Assembly: GCA_025927515.1 (NCBI GenBank)
Contig: JAICLG010000069.1
Coordinates: forward strand, 1-12,440
Source: Hyphomicrobium sp.
GTDB lineage: Bacteria > Pseudomonadota > Alphaproteobacteria > Rhizobiales > Hyphomicrobiaceae
Length of the DNA stretch: 12,440 nucleotides
Direction: 5' to 3'
How positions within the stretch are numbered: the stretch's first letter is position 1; every line of letters begins with the position of its first letter. Below the pieces are notes generated by a model. That model ran no database searches, had not been told where the DNA came from, and saw only the letters and a list, made by a program, of their open reading frames with translations. Positions 1 to 6,285 of the stretch are shown here, piece after piece. A program made the position numbers and the translations under genes.

Positions 1-218
1 AGCTGCATCGGCACTTGAGATGAACCGGTCTCGATCAAGATCTGTGCGCTGGCCGTATACTTGGGCGTTGCGTACAGCAAAAAGATCGTCGCAAATGTGA
101 TTGCCAGCGCGGTCACGACGCCGACCAAAAACCAATATCGGTGAGCAAAGGCAAGAATATCAGCGAGGGTAATCTCGCTGCTCGGCAGTGATACGGTTCG
201 GCCAATGGGGTCGTTCAT
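1..218 (-). CDS. Polysaccharide co-polymerase (Wzz/GumC/ExoP-type), N-terminal fragment
   Basis: This leftward gene runs off the left edge; only its first 72 codons are present, with the ATG at 218. The translation begins MNDPIGRTVSLPSSEITLAD. A predicted first membrane helix follows at about residues 30-50, and then a TPKYTASAQILIE stretch. A short cytoplasmic lead, one helix and a periplasmic 'P-x-Y-x-A-x-A-x-(I/L)-(I/L)-I' segment is the usual start of Wzz-domain proteins, which set chain length and help export exopolysaccharide across the inner membrane. I cannot see whether a C-terminal tyrosine-kinase domain follows, as in ExoP. The ribosome site is weak (TTGGA a few bases upstream). 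The gene is divergent from the sugar-biosynthesis run, which fits a shared polysaccharide locus. Confidence 0.8.
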   Translation of the reverse strand, partial: MNDPIGRTVSLPSSEITLADILAFAHRYWFLVGVVTALAITFATIFLLYATPKYTASAQILIETGSSQVPMQ

Positions 219-244
219 TGCTGTATCCAAGTGCTGAAATGGCT

Positions 245-260
245 CGGCTGGTTTCTTGCG
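245..260 (+). promoter_or_regulatory. Weak sigma-54-like -24/-12 element
   Basis: CGGCTGG-TTTC-TTGCG matches the sigma-54 pattern TGGCACG-N4-TTGCW at the key GG (246-247) and GC (258-259), which have the correct 12-base offset, and at the TTGC block. Three positions of the -24 half and the last -12 position differ. It lies some 290 bases before the acetyltransferase start, and no activator gene is in view. A chance match is quite possible. Confidence 0.15.
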
Positions 261-378
261 CCTACCGTCCCGCGATTACCGCGGAGCCTTTTAATATTCG
301 ATCAATGCATTTTGCGGGCTAATTCGATCGTTTCACTACGACACAGAAATATTGCCCGCCTATTACCAAGCCTCTGCG

Positions 379-407
379 TTGGCTGGCAAACTCAGGCCCA
401 GTATCAC
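379..407 (+). promoter_or_regulatory. Candidate sigma-70-like promoter for the rightward gene run
   Basis: TTGGCT at 379-384 (four of six to TTGACA) is separated by exactly 17 bases from TATCAC at 402-407 (four of six to TATAAT). Transcription would begin near 414, giving a leader of about 135 bases before the ATG at 550. The match is modest and such pairs arise by chance, but it has ideal spacing and the right orientation. Confidence 0.25.
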
Positions 408-420
408 TCCATTAGGCATA

Positions 421-435
421 ATCCGCTATGCGGAT
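421..435. repeat. Perfect inverted repeat ATCCGC-TAT-GCGGAT
   Basis: Two 6-base arms with a 3-base centre lie just downstream of the predicted start site of the candidate promoter at 379-407. The position suits an operator for a dimeric regulator or a small leader hairpin. No run of T follows, so it is not a terminator. The function is inferred only from symmetry and position. Confidence 0.4.
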
Positions 436-540
436 CGTAAGTACCATAGGTTTTATCCTAGGTCGCACATCGCGGCACGATCTTCGCATGATGGGATTGC
501 ACTCGACGACCGAAGACACTGATCTCTCGCAAAATCGCCA

Positions 541-547
541 GGGGGAG
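541..547 (+). promoter_or_regulatory. Ribosome binding site GGGGGAG
   Basis: A purine-rich GGGGGAG ends two bases before the ATG at 550. It is the clearest Shine-Dalgarno-like site at the left of the locus and supports 550 over upstream alternatives such as 428 or 488. Confidence 0.6.
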
Positions 548-549
548 CC

Positions 550-1020
550 ATGGCTATCGCCAATTCCGTCCGCATGGGCCGTAACGTTACGATACACCAC
601 CCGGACCAGGTGAACCTTTATGGCTGCACGATCGGCGAGGACACGCGGATCGGCTCGTTCGTCGAAATACAAAAGAACGCCGCCGTCGGCGCCCGATGCA
701 AAATCTCCTCGCACACCTTCATCTGCGAGGGCGTCACGATTGAAGACGAAGTTTTCATCGGTCACGGCGTAATGTTCACAAACGACCTCTATCCCAAAGC
801 CGCCAACCCCGATGGGACGCCCCAATCGGAGCAGGATTGGGCAGTGGTCGAAACCAAAGTCAAACGCGGAGCAAGCATCGGAAGCAACGCGACAATTCTG
901 GCTGGCGTGACCATCGGAGAATACGCCCTGGTCGGCGCCGGCGCTGTCGTGACCAAAGACGTTGGCAATCGACAGATCGTGGCGGGAGTCCCCGCCAGGC
1001 CGCTTGGCACCGCCGAGTAG
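550..1020 (+). CDS. Left-handed beta-helix sugar-nucleotide N-acetyltransferase (WbpD/WlbB/FdtC-like)
   Basis: This 156-residue protein is built almost wholly of hexapeptide repeats ([LIV]-G-x4), for example CTIGEDTRIGSFVEI at 26-40 and ATILAGVTIGEYALVGAGAV near 114-133, ending in the typical GVPAR (146-150). Enzymes of this fold act as trimers and transfer acetyl from acetyl-CoA. The GHGVMFTNDLYP segment at 71-82 is the signature of members that acetylate the 3-amino group of a nucleotide-linked sugar, such as UDP-GlcNAc(3NH2)A in WbpD or a dTDP-3-amino sugar in FdtC. The next two genes, an oxidoreductase and an aminotransferase, are the two steps that create such a 3-amino group, which strongly supports this role. 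The exact sugar cannot be told. It is a cytoplasmic enzyme and the first gene of the rightward run. Confidence 0.85.
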   Translation: MAIANSVRMGRNVTIHHPDQVNLYGCTIGEDTRIGSFVEIQKNAAVGARCKISSHTFICEGVTIEDEVFIGHGVMFTNDLYPKAANPDGTPQSEQDWAVVETKVKRGASIGSNATILAGVTIGEYALVGAGAVVTKDVGNRQIVAGVPARPLGTAE

Positions 1021-1057
1021 GCACCCGTTCGTGAACAGCATTTTGTGGATGAGTTGA

Positions 1058-2077
1058 ATGATAAATATCGGGGTAATTGGGTACGGATATTGGGGGCCGA
1101 ACCTTGTCCGCAATTTCAGCGAGCTGCCGCGCGCCCGTCTGGCAGCCGTATCCGATCTGGATCCGGCCAGACTGAAGCTCGTCGCGGCGCGCTATCCCGC
1201 CGTAGAGACGACAACCGACCCGCAAAAACTCTTTCGCGATCCGAAAATCGATGCCATCGCGATCGCGACGCCGGTATCGACGCACTTCGAGCTGGCAATC
1301 GCCGCGCTTCGGGCCGGCAAGCACGTTTGGCTCGCAAAGCCCATGACGGAAACATCGTTCCAGGCCCGCCAGTTGGTCGAAGAGGCTGAAAAGCGGAAAC
1401 GTGTTCTGATTGTCGATCACACTTTCGTTTACACCGGCTCCATTCGAAAAGTCGGCGAAATTGTTAAATCGCCCGACATGGGTCAGCTGTTTTATTACGA
1501 CTCTATCCGTGTCAATCTGGGGCTATTCCAACGCGACGTGAACGTAATTTCCGACCTCGCCGCGCATGATTTTTCAATTCTCGATTACCTGCTCGAAGAA
1601 AAGCCCGTTGCAGTTTCGGCCGCCGGATCACACCACTTCCCCGGCACCCCCGAAAATCTCGCATACATTACGATGTTCTATGATTCCGGAATGATCGCGC
1701 ACGCGAATGTCAGCTGGCTGGCCCCGGTCAAGGTGCGCCAAATCCTGATCGGCGGCAGCAAGAAGATGATCACCTACGATGACTTGGAGCCCAGCGAAAA
1801 GATCAAGATCTACGATAAGGGTATAAGTTTTACGGATGATCCCCGCCAAATTCATGAGATGAGAGTAGGATACCGCATAGGCGACATGTGGGCGCCCAAG
1901 CTCGAGGGCACGGAAGCTCTCCGCGTGGAAGGCGAGCATTTTATCGACTGCATCGAAAACGACGCCACTCCGATCACAAATGGCCGCTCGGGCCTGCGCG
2001 TCGTCGAACTGATCGAAGCAGCGACGAGCTCTATGCGCGGCAAGGGCGAAACAATTCATTTGCGGCGTGGAGACTGA
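1058..2077 (+). CDS. Gfo/Idh/MocA-family sugar-nucleotide dehydrogenase (WbpB-like)
   Basis: This 339-residue protein starts with a Rossmann motif (GVIGYGYWG, residues 5-13) and the ATPVSTH stretch at 70-76, both typical of the family. The presumed catalytic Asp and His are in DLAAHDFSILDYL (D166, H170). By analogy with WbpB it would oxidise the C3 hydroxyl of a UDP-sugar with NAD to give the 3-keto substrate for the aminotransferase. The EKP motif, normally Glu-Lys-Pro with a catalytic lysine, reads A-K-P here (A93, K94, P95). Lysine is kept and Glu lost, and one base change at 1335 would restore it. The start at 1058 has GTGGATGAG just upstream, and the next gene begins one base after the stop. 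The exact substrate is inferred from neighbours. Confidence 0.87.
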   Translation: MINIGVIGYGYWGPNLVRNFSELPRARLAAVSDLDPARLKLVAARYPAVETTTDPQKLFRDPKIDAIAIATPVSTHFELAIAALRAGKHVWLAKPMTETSFQARQLVEEAEKRKRVLIVDHTFVYTGSIRKVGEIVKSPDMGQLFYYDSIRVNLGLFQRDVNVISDLAAHDFSILDYLLEEKPVAVSAAGSHHFPGTPENLAYITMFYDSGMIAHANVSWLAPVKVRQILIGGSKKMITYDDLEPSEKIKIYDKGISFTDDPRQIHEMRVGYRIGDMWAPKLEGTEALRVEGEHFIDCIENDATPITNGRSGLRVVELIEAATSSMRGKGETIHLRRGD

Positions 2078-2078
2078 A

Positions 2079-3212
2079 ATGGTTCCGTTTGTTGACCTCA
2101 AAGCTCAATATCTTTCCATCAAGCCTGAAATCGATGCCGCTATTCAGGGCATCTTGGATACCTGCCAATTCACACTCGGCAAGGAAGTCGCGGCATTCGA
2201 AGAAGAGTTTGCAGCTTACAGCGGCAGCTCGATCGGCTGTGGCGTAAACAGCGGAACCAGCGCGCTGCACCTCGCACTGCTGGCTGCCGGTGTCGGTCCC
2301 GGCGACGAGGTCATTACCGTTCCCTTCACCTTCGTCGCAACGGTCTCGGCCATCCATTACTCCGGCGCCAAGACGGTGTTTGTCGACGTCGATCCAGAGA
2401 CATTCACGATGTCTCCGGATGCCATCGAGCGGGCGATAACGCCGCGCACGAAGGCGATCATGCCGGTTCACCTCTACGGCCAGCCGGCCGACATGGACCC
2501 CATTCTGGCGATCGCGCGCAAGCATGGCCTCGTCGTCATAGAGGACGCCGCGCAGGCTCACGGCGCGGAATACAAAGGCCGCCGCGTCGGCAGCCTTGGC
2601 GATCTCGCGTGCTTCAGCTTCTATCCCGGCAAGAATCTCGGCGCTTACGGCGAAGCCGGCATGGTCGTGACATCAAATCCGGAGTTCGCGCGTACGATAC
2701 GCATGCTTCGCGACTGGGGTGCAGAGAAAAAATACCACCACGTCCTGAAGGGTTACAACTATCGGATGGAAGGCATCCAGGGCGCCGTATTGCGCGTCAA
2801 GCTTCGCCATCTCGAAAACTGGACCGAGGCGCGCCGCGCGGCGGCCAAACGCTATGACGAACTGCTGTCGGGCACGACGTTCGACGCGCCGTTCGTCCGC
2901 GATGACGTCCGCCATGTATTTCACGTCTACGCAATACGCGTTCAAAAACGCGCGGAGCTCCAGGCGTGGCTGGCGTCTCATGATATCCAGTCAGGCATTC
3001 ACTACCCAATTCCGGTACACCTGCTCCCGGCATTCGCAGATCTCGGTTATAAGGCTGGAGATTTTCCAAATGCGGAAATGGCGGCGGCCGAAGTCCTGTC
3101 GCTTCCGATGTATCCCGAATTGACGGCTGAAAATCAGCAACGCGTCATCGCGGCCCTGAGCGCCTTCGCGCAGGTTCCCGCAGGCGACCATCGCGAACTC
3201 AGCCCCGTGTGA
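2079..3212 (+). CDS. DegT/DnrJ/EryC1-family sugar aminotransferase (WbpE-like)
   Basis: This PLP enzyme of 377 residues begins with the family-typical PFVDLKAQY. The Schiff-base lysine is K185 in SFYPGKNLGAYGEAG, the PLP-nitrogen Asp is D156 in EDAAQAHGA, and NSGTSALHLAL at 57-67 forms the phosphate-binding start. Such enzymes use glutamate to aminate a keto sugar nucleotide. PVHLYGQPADM is common in the WbpE-type 3-keto group, and the preceding dehydrogenase and acetyltransferase complete the matching three-step module. I chose the ATG at 2079 because GTGGAG lies upstream and the protein then starts at the conserved motif. A GTG at 2067 would add four residues and overlap the previous gene. 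It is cytoplasmic and probably co-translated with the dehydrogenase. Confidence 0.9.
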   Translation: MVPFVDLKAQYLSIKPEIDAAIQGILDTCQFTLGKEVAAFEEEFAAYSGSSIGCGVNSGTSALHLALLAAGVGPGDEVITVPFTFVATVSAIHYSGAKTVFVDVDPETFTMSPDAIERAITPRTKAIMPVHLYGQPADMDPILAIARKHGLVVIEDAAQAHGAEYKGRRVGSLGDLACFSFYPGKNLGAYGEAGMVVTSNPEFARTIRMLRDWGAEKKYHHVLKGYNYRMEGIQGAVLRVKLRHLENWTEARRAAAKRYDELLSGTTFDAPFVRDDVRHVFHVYAIRVQKRAELQAWLASHDIQSGIHYPIPVHLLPAFADLGYKAGDFPNAEMAAAEVLSLPMYPELTAENQQRVIAALSAFAQVPAGDHRELSPV

Positions 3213-3220
3213 TGTGAGAT

Positions 3221-3243
3221 GTTGGTTTTCCAACGGCATTTTT
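3221..3243 (+). repeat. Small hairpin followed by a short T run (weak terminator or attenuator candidate)
   Basis: GTTGG-TTTT-CCAAC at 3221-3234 can form a 5-bp stem, and five T residues occur at 3239-3243. The stem is short and the T run begins four bases after it, so efficient termination is doubtful. It sits directly after the first aminotransferase stop and could partly separate the first sugar module from the epimerase-exporter genes. Confidence 0.25.
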
Positions 3244-3247
3244 CATA

Positions 3248-3261
3248 GAGCAAGATTGCTC
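3248..3261. repeat. Perfect inverted repeat GAGCAA-GA-TTGCTC
   Basis: Two 6-base arms around a 2-base centre lie 20 bases before the epimerase start, in the only sizeable gap of the sugar-nucleotide section. A two-base loop cannot form a stable RNA hairpin, so protein binding to DNA is the likelier use, if any. No evidence beyond symmetry and position. Confidence 0.35.
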
Positions 3262-3281
3262 AAACAGCTCTGGTGTAAACG

Positions 3282-4253
3282 ATGCAGATTGACGGCTCTA
3301 GAATTCTTGTCACTGGCGGATGCGGACTTATCGGATCGACGACGATCGACATTCTGCTGCGCGATCACGCTCCCGGACAGATCGTCATCTTGGATAATCT
3401 CGAACGCGGAACGCTTCGCAACGTCGAGCACGCGTTGCAGGACCCGCGCGTCACGCTCGTTCGCGGCGACATACGCGACGTCCCGACGGTACAAAAAACG
3501 ACAAAGGGTATGGATGCCGTCATCCACATGGCGACGCTGCGCATTACTGCCTGCGCGGCGGAGCCTCGGGCAGCGCTAGAAGTCATGTGCGACGGCAGCT
3601 TCAATGTTCTGGAAGCCGCTCAGAACCACGGCGTCAAAAAATTCGTGACCGCCTCATCAGCCTCGATCTACGGCCTCGCCGACACGTTTCCGACGCGCGA
3701 GGATCATCATCCTTACAACAATCGCACGTGGTACGGCGCGAGCAAGATCATGTTGGAAGGGCTGCTCCGGTCCTTCAACGATATGTACGGGCTTCCCTAC
3801 ACCGCGCTCCGGTATTTCAACGTCTATGGCCCACGAATGGACGTCCACGGGAAATACACTGAGGTTCTCATCCGCTGGATGGAGCGGATTGCGGCTGGTC
3901 AGGCGCCGCTCATTTTCGGCGACGGCAATCAGACGATGGATTTCGTCTATATCGACGACGTCGCACGCAGCAACGTCCTCGCCCTGCAATCCGATTTGCA
4001 GGATGACGTTTTCAACGTAGCGAGCGGCGTCGAGACGAGCCTCAATGATCTCGCCTACGCATTGCTTCGGGTCATGGGCTCGAATCTGAAACCCGAATAC
4101 GGCCCTGAGCGCAAGGTCAATCCCGTTTCGCGGCGCCTTGCCGATACGTCGAAAGCGAAACAGCTCCTGGGCTTTGAAGCGACCGTCGGCCTCGACGAAG
4201 GCCTGACGCGACTTGTCGATTGGTGGCAGAAAAACCGGGTTCAAGCCGCATGA
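3282..4253 (+). CDS. Extended SDR NAD-dependent epimerase (UDP-hexose 4-epimerase-like)
   Basis: This 323-residue protein has the NAD-binding motif TGGCGLIG (11-18), an acidic residue for the NAD ribose (D38 in ILDNL) and GDIRD at 62-66. The catalytic set is S126 in SSASIYG, Y151 and K155 in YGASK, with the 25-residue Ser-to-Tyr spacing of GalE. There is no T-D-E motif, so a 4,6-dehydratase is unlikely. The downstream RYFNVYGPR and DFVYIDDVA are standard for the epimerase and reductase group. It may invert C4 of a UDP-hexose or N-acetylhexosamine, or form a keto intermediate for the aminotransferase that follows. The start at 3282 has only a poor ribosome site. The stop overlaps the next start by ATGA, so the two genes are translationally linked. 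The substrate is not determined. Confidence 0.85.
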   Translation: MQIDGSRILVTGGCGLIGSTTIDILLRDHAPGQIVILDNLERGTLRNVEHALQDPRVTLVRGDIRDVPTVQKTTKGMDAVIHMATLRITACAAEPRAALEVMCDGSFNVLEAAQNHGVKKFVTASSASIYGLADTFPTREDHHPYNNRTWYGASKIMLEGLLRSFNDMYGLPYTALRYFNVYGPRMDVHGKYTEVLIRWMERIAAGQAPLIFGDGNQTMDFVYIDDVARSNVLALQSDLQDDVFNVASGVETSLNDLAYALLRVMGSNLKPEYGPERKVNPVSRRLADTSKAKQLLGFEATVGLDEGLTRLVDWWQKNRVQAA

Positions 4254-5389
4254 TTCCGATCAGCAAGCCCGTTATGGATGAACGCGAGGCAGCCGCCGCG
4301 CAACGCGTCATCCTGAGCGGCTGGATAACCCAAGGCCCGGAAGTTCAAGCCTTCGAACGCGAGTTCGCGGACTTCGTCGGCGCGCCTCACGCGTGCGCCG
4401 TCTCGAATTGCACGACGGCCTTGCACCTGGCGTTGCTTGCTGTCGGCGTCGGGCCAGGTGACGAAGTCATCACGGTCAGTCATTCCTATATCGCGACCGC
4501 AAACTCCATCATGTACTGCGGCGCCAAGCCGGTATTCGTCGATATCGATCCGCAAACTTTCAATATCGCTCCGGAACTTATAGAGGCCGCGATAACGCCC
4601 AAGACGCGGGCGATACTCTGCGTGCATCAAGTCGGCTTGCCGTGCGACATGCCCGCCATCGTCCAAATCGGACGGCGCCACCAGATCCCAATCGTCGAAG
4701 ACGCAGCCTGCGCGATCGGAAGCGAGATTCGTATTGGCGACGACTGGCAACGGATCGGCCGGCCGCACGGCGATGTCGCCTGCTTTTCTTTCCATCCCCG
4801 CAAAGTCATGAGCACGGGCGACGGTGGAATGCTGACAACGGCAAACCCCGAATTGGACAAGACGTTCCGGCTCTTGCGTCAGCACGGCATGAGCGTGCCG
4901 GATACCGTGCGGCATGGGTCCCCGAAGGTCATCTTCGAGTCTCATCCCGTGATCGGCTACAATTACCGGCTGACCGATATCCAAGCTTCGGTCGGCCGAG
5001 AACAATTGAAGCGGATGCCCGATATCATCGCGACCCGCCGCGCGCTCGCAGATCGATATCGCGAGCTGCTCGAGAACGACAACGTCGTCGAACCACCAGT
5101 CGAGCCGCCTTATGCGCGAAGCAATTGGCAAAGCTTCGTCGTGCGCCTTCCGGAGAGTTGCGACCAGCGGACCGTCATGCAGGCGATGCTCGATGAGGGC
5201 GTCGCCACGCGACGCGGGGTCATGTGCGCGCATCGCGAGGCGGGATACGCGAAAATCGTCAATGGTGCCCAGCTCCCTCACTCCGAGGCGGCGCAAGACC
5301 ATTGCATTATACTGCCGCTCTTTCCTCAGATGACGGACGCTGAGCAGGTGAAAGTTGTGGCCACGCTTAAGAAGGCCTGCTTATCGTGA
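4250..5389 (+). CDS. Second DegT/DnrJ/EryC1-family sugar aminotransferase
   Basis: A PLP-dependent aminotransferase of 379 residues. The PLP lysine is K185 in SFHPRKVMSTGDGGM, the Asp binding the pyridine nitrogen is D151 in EDAACAIGS, and SNCTTALHLAL at 52-62 is the N-terminal phosphate loop. Retained lysine argues against a ColD-like dehydratase. It is clearly related to the gene at 2079 but differs around the active site (HQVGLPCDM instead of HLYGQPADM), so it probably acts on another keto sugar, possibly a 4-keto sugar as in perosamine or PseC-type enzymes. That positional assignment is weak. The ATG at 4250 overlaps the epimerase stop, and the protein then starts with the usual IPISKP. 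A GTG at 4220 is less likely. Its own stop overlaps the permease start as GTGA, tying it to export. Confidence 0.88.
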   Translation: MIPISKPVMDEREAAAAQRVILSGWITQGPEVQAFEREFADFVGAPHACAVSNCTTALHLALLAVGVGPGDEVITVSHSYIATANSIMYCGAKPVFVDIDPQTFNIAPELIEAAITPKTRAILCVHQVGLPCDMPAIVQIGRRHQIPIVEDAACAIGSEIRIGDDWQRIGRPHGDVACFSFHPRKVMSTGDGGMLTTANPELDKTFRLLRQHGMSVPDTVRHGSPKVIFESHPVIGYNYRLTDIQASVGREQLKRMPDIIATRRALADRYRELLENDNVVEPPVEPPYARSNWQSFVVRLPESCDQRTVMQAMLDEGVATRRGVMCAHREAGYAKIVNGAQLPHSEAAQDHCIILPLFPQMTDAEQVKVVATLKKACLS

Positions 5390-6285
5390 CAAATCCAACC
5401 AATCTTCAAACGTTGAACAGATTGACAGCCTCGATCGAAAATCTGAGAGACGGACCGCACGCCGCGCGTCCGGTCGTCACCGAAATCAGGCCGACGAAAG
5501 GTCTATTTGACCTCGAACTCGAAGGCCTCTGGCCCTACCGCGAGCTGCTCGGCGTTCTGGTCAAGCGCGATATCCAGATCCTCTATCGGCAAGCTGCGCT
5601 CGGCATCGCTTGGGCCATCCTTCAGCCGGCGTTTTCCGTGCTCATATTCGCGATCATATTCGGACATTTCGCGAAGATGCCGTCCGATGGAATCCCCTAT
5701 CCGATCTTCGCATTCGCCGGCGTCCTCCCGTGGACATATTTCGCCGAAGCCCTAAGGCGAAGTTCCAACGGCCTCGTGGCTGAAGCAGAACTCATTCGGA
5801 AAGTTTATTTCCCGCGCCTGCTCGTACCCGTCGCCGGCATCATCGCTCCGGCGTTAGATTTTTTCGTGGGATTGGTCATTCTTCTGGGTCTGATGCTGGT
5901 CTACGGCGTGATGCCCACGTGGAATTTGCTCGCCGTCGTGCCTCTTCTGGCTTTGGCCGGCTTCCAGGCCCTCGCCATCGGTTTGTGGCTCGGACCCATC
6001 AACGTCCGTTTCCGAGATATAAAGTACACGCTGCCTTTCCTCATCCAGATTTGGATGTATGCGTCGCCGATCGTCTATCCCCTGAGCCTCATACCCAAAG
6101 AGTGGCACTGGCTTTACAGCCTGAACCCGATGGTTGGCGTTATCGAAGGATTTCGATGGGCGATCGCGGGCGGCACTTTCAACGTATTACCCTTGCTTAT
6201 AAGCGTCGCTGTCGGCTCTGTTTTGATCGTCGGCGGCTTGGTCTTCTTCAAGCACATGGAGCGCACGTTCGCTGACGTGATATGA
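5386..6285 (+). CDS. wzm: ABC-2 type polysaccharide export permease (Wzm/KpsM-like)
   Basis: This 299-residue membrane protein has a cytoplasmic lead of about 55 residues and then KRDIQILYRQAALGIAWAIL (60-79), the conserved start of polysaccharide ABC permeases. About six hydrophobic segments follow, near 75-95, 106-122, 145-172, 180-202, 213-235 and 265-287. It also has the typical LNPMVGVIEGFRWAI near 246-260. It would form the inner-membrane channel that moves a lipid-linked glycan to the periplasm, in a dimer with the ATPase next to it. The start is GTG, overlapping the aminotransferase stop as GTGA. The end overlaps the ATPase start as ATGA. O-antigen or capsule export fits equally well; the wzm name refers to the family. 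Confidence 0.92.
   Translation: MTNPTNLQTLNRLTASIENLRDGPHAARPVVTEIRPTKGLFDLELEGLWPYRELLGVLVKRDIQILYRQAALGIAWAILQPAFSVLIFAIIFGHFAKMPSDGIPYPIFAFAGVLPWTYFAEALRRSSNGLVAEAELIRKVYFPRLLVPVAGIIAPALDFFVGLVILLGLMLVYGVMPTWNLLAVVPLLALAGFQALAIGLWLGPINVRFRDIKYTLPFLIQIWMYASPIVYPLSLIPKEWHWLYSLNPMVGVIEGFRWAIAGGTFNVLPLLISVAVGSVLIVGGLVFFKHMERTFADVI

Larger units (their letters stand above)
219..549. promoter_or_regulatory. Divergent intergenic region between co-polymerase and acetyltransferase genes
   Basis: This 331-bp stretch lies between two divergent genes and has no convincing coding content. It should carry the promoter of the leftward co-polymerase and that of the rightward run. Visible elements are a sigma-54-like string at 245-260, an inverted repeat CCGCG-ATTAC-CGCGG at 270-284, and an 8-bp direct repeat ATTCGATC at 296-303 and 322-329. 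There is also a weak sigma-70-like pair at 379-407, a perfect inverted repeat at 421-435 and a short one (TAGG-TTTTAT-CCTA) at 447-460. Its promoter role follows from the gene layout; the individual elements are only candidates. Confidence 0.6.

Noticed and set aside
231..440. Short plus-strand open frame in the divergent gap
   Set aside because: It is 69 codons with no ribosome site or familiar motif, and it covers the likely promoter region.
412..1113. Minus-strand open frame of 233 codons opposite the acetyltransferase
   Set aside because: The plus strand encodes an unmistakable hexapeptide-repeat enzyme with a strong ribosome site; the antisense translation shows no domain.
3282..4253. 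Assigning the SDR protein as a 4,6-dehydratase feeding the second aminotransferase
   Set aside because: It has SSASIYG rather than the T-D-E active-site motif of dehydratases, so epimerase or reductase chemistry is favoured.
4241..5302. Long open frame of 353 codons on the minus strand opposite the second aminotransferase
   Set aside because: It lies wholly antisense to a gene with clear PLP motifs, has no recognisable domain, and such frames are common opposite GC-rich genes.
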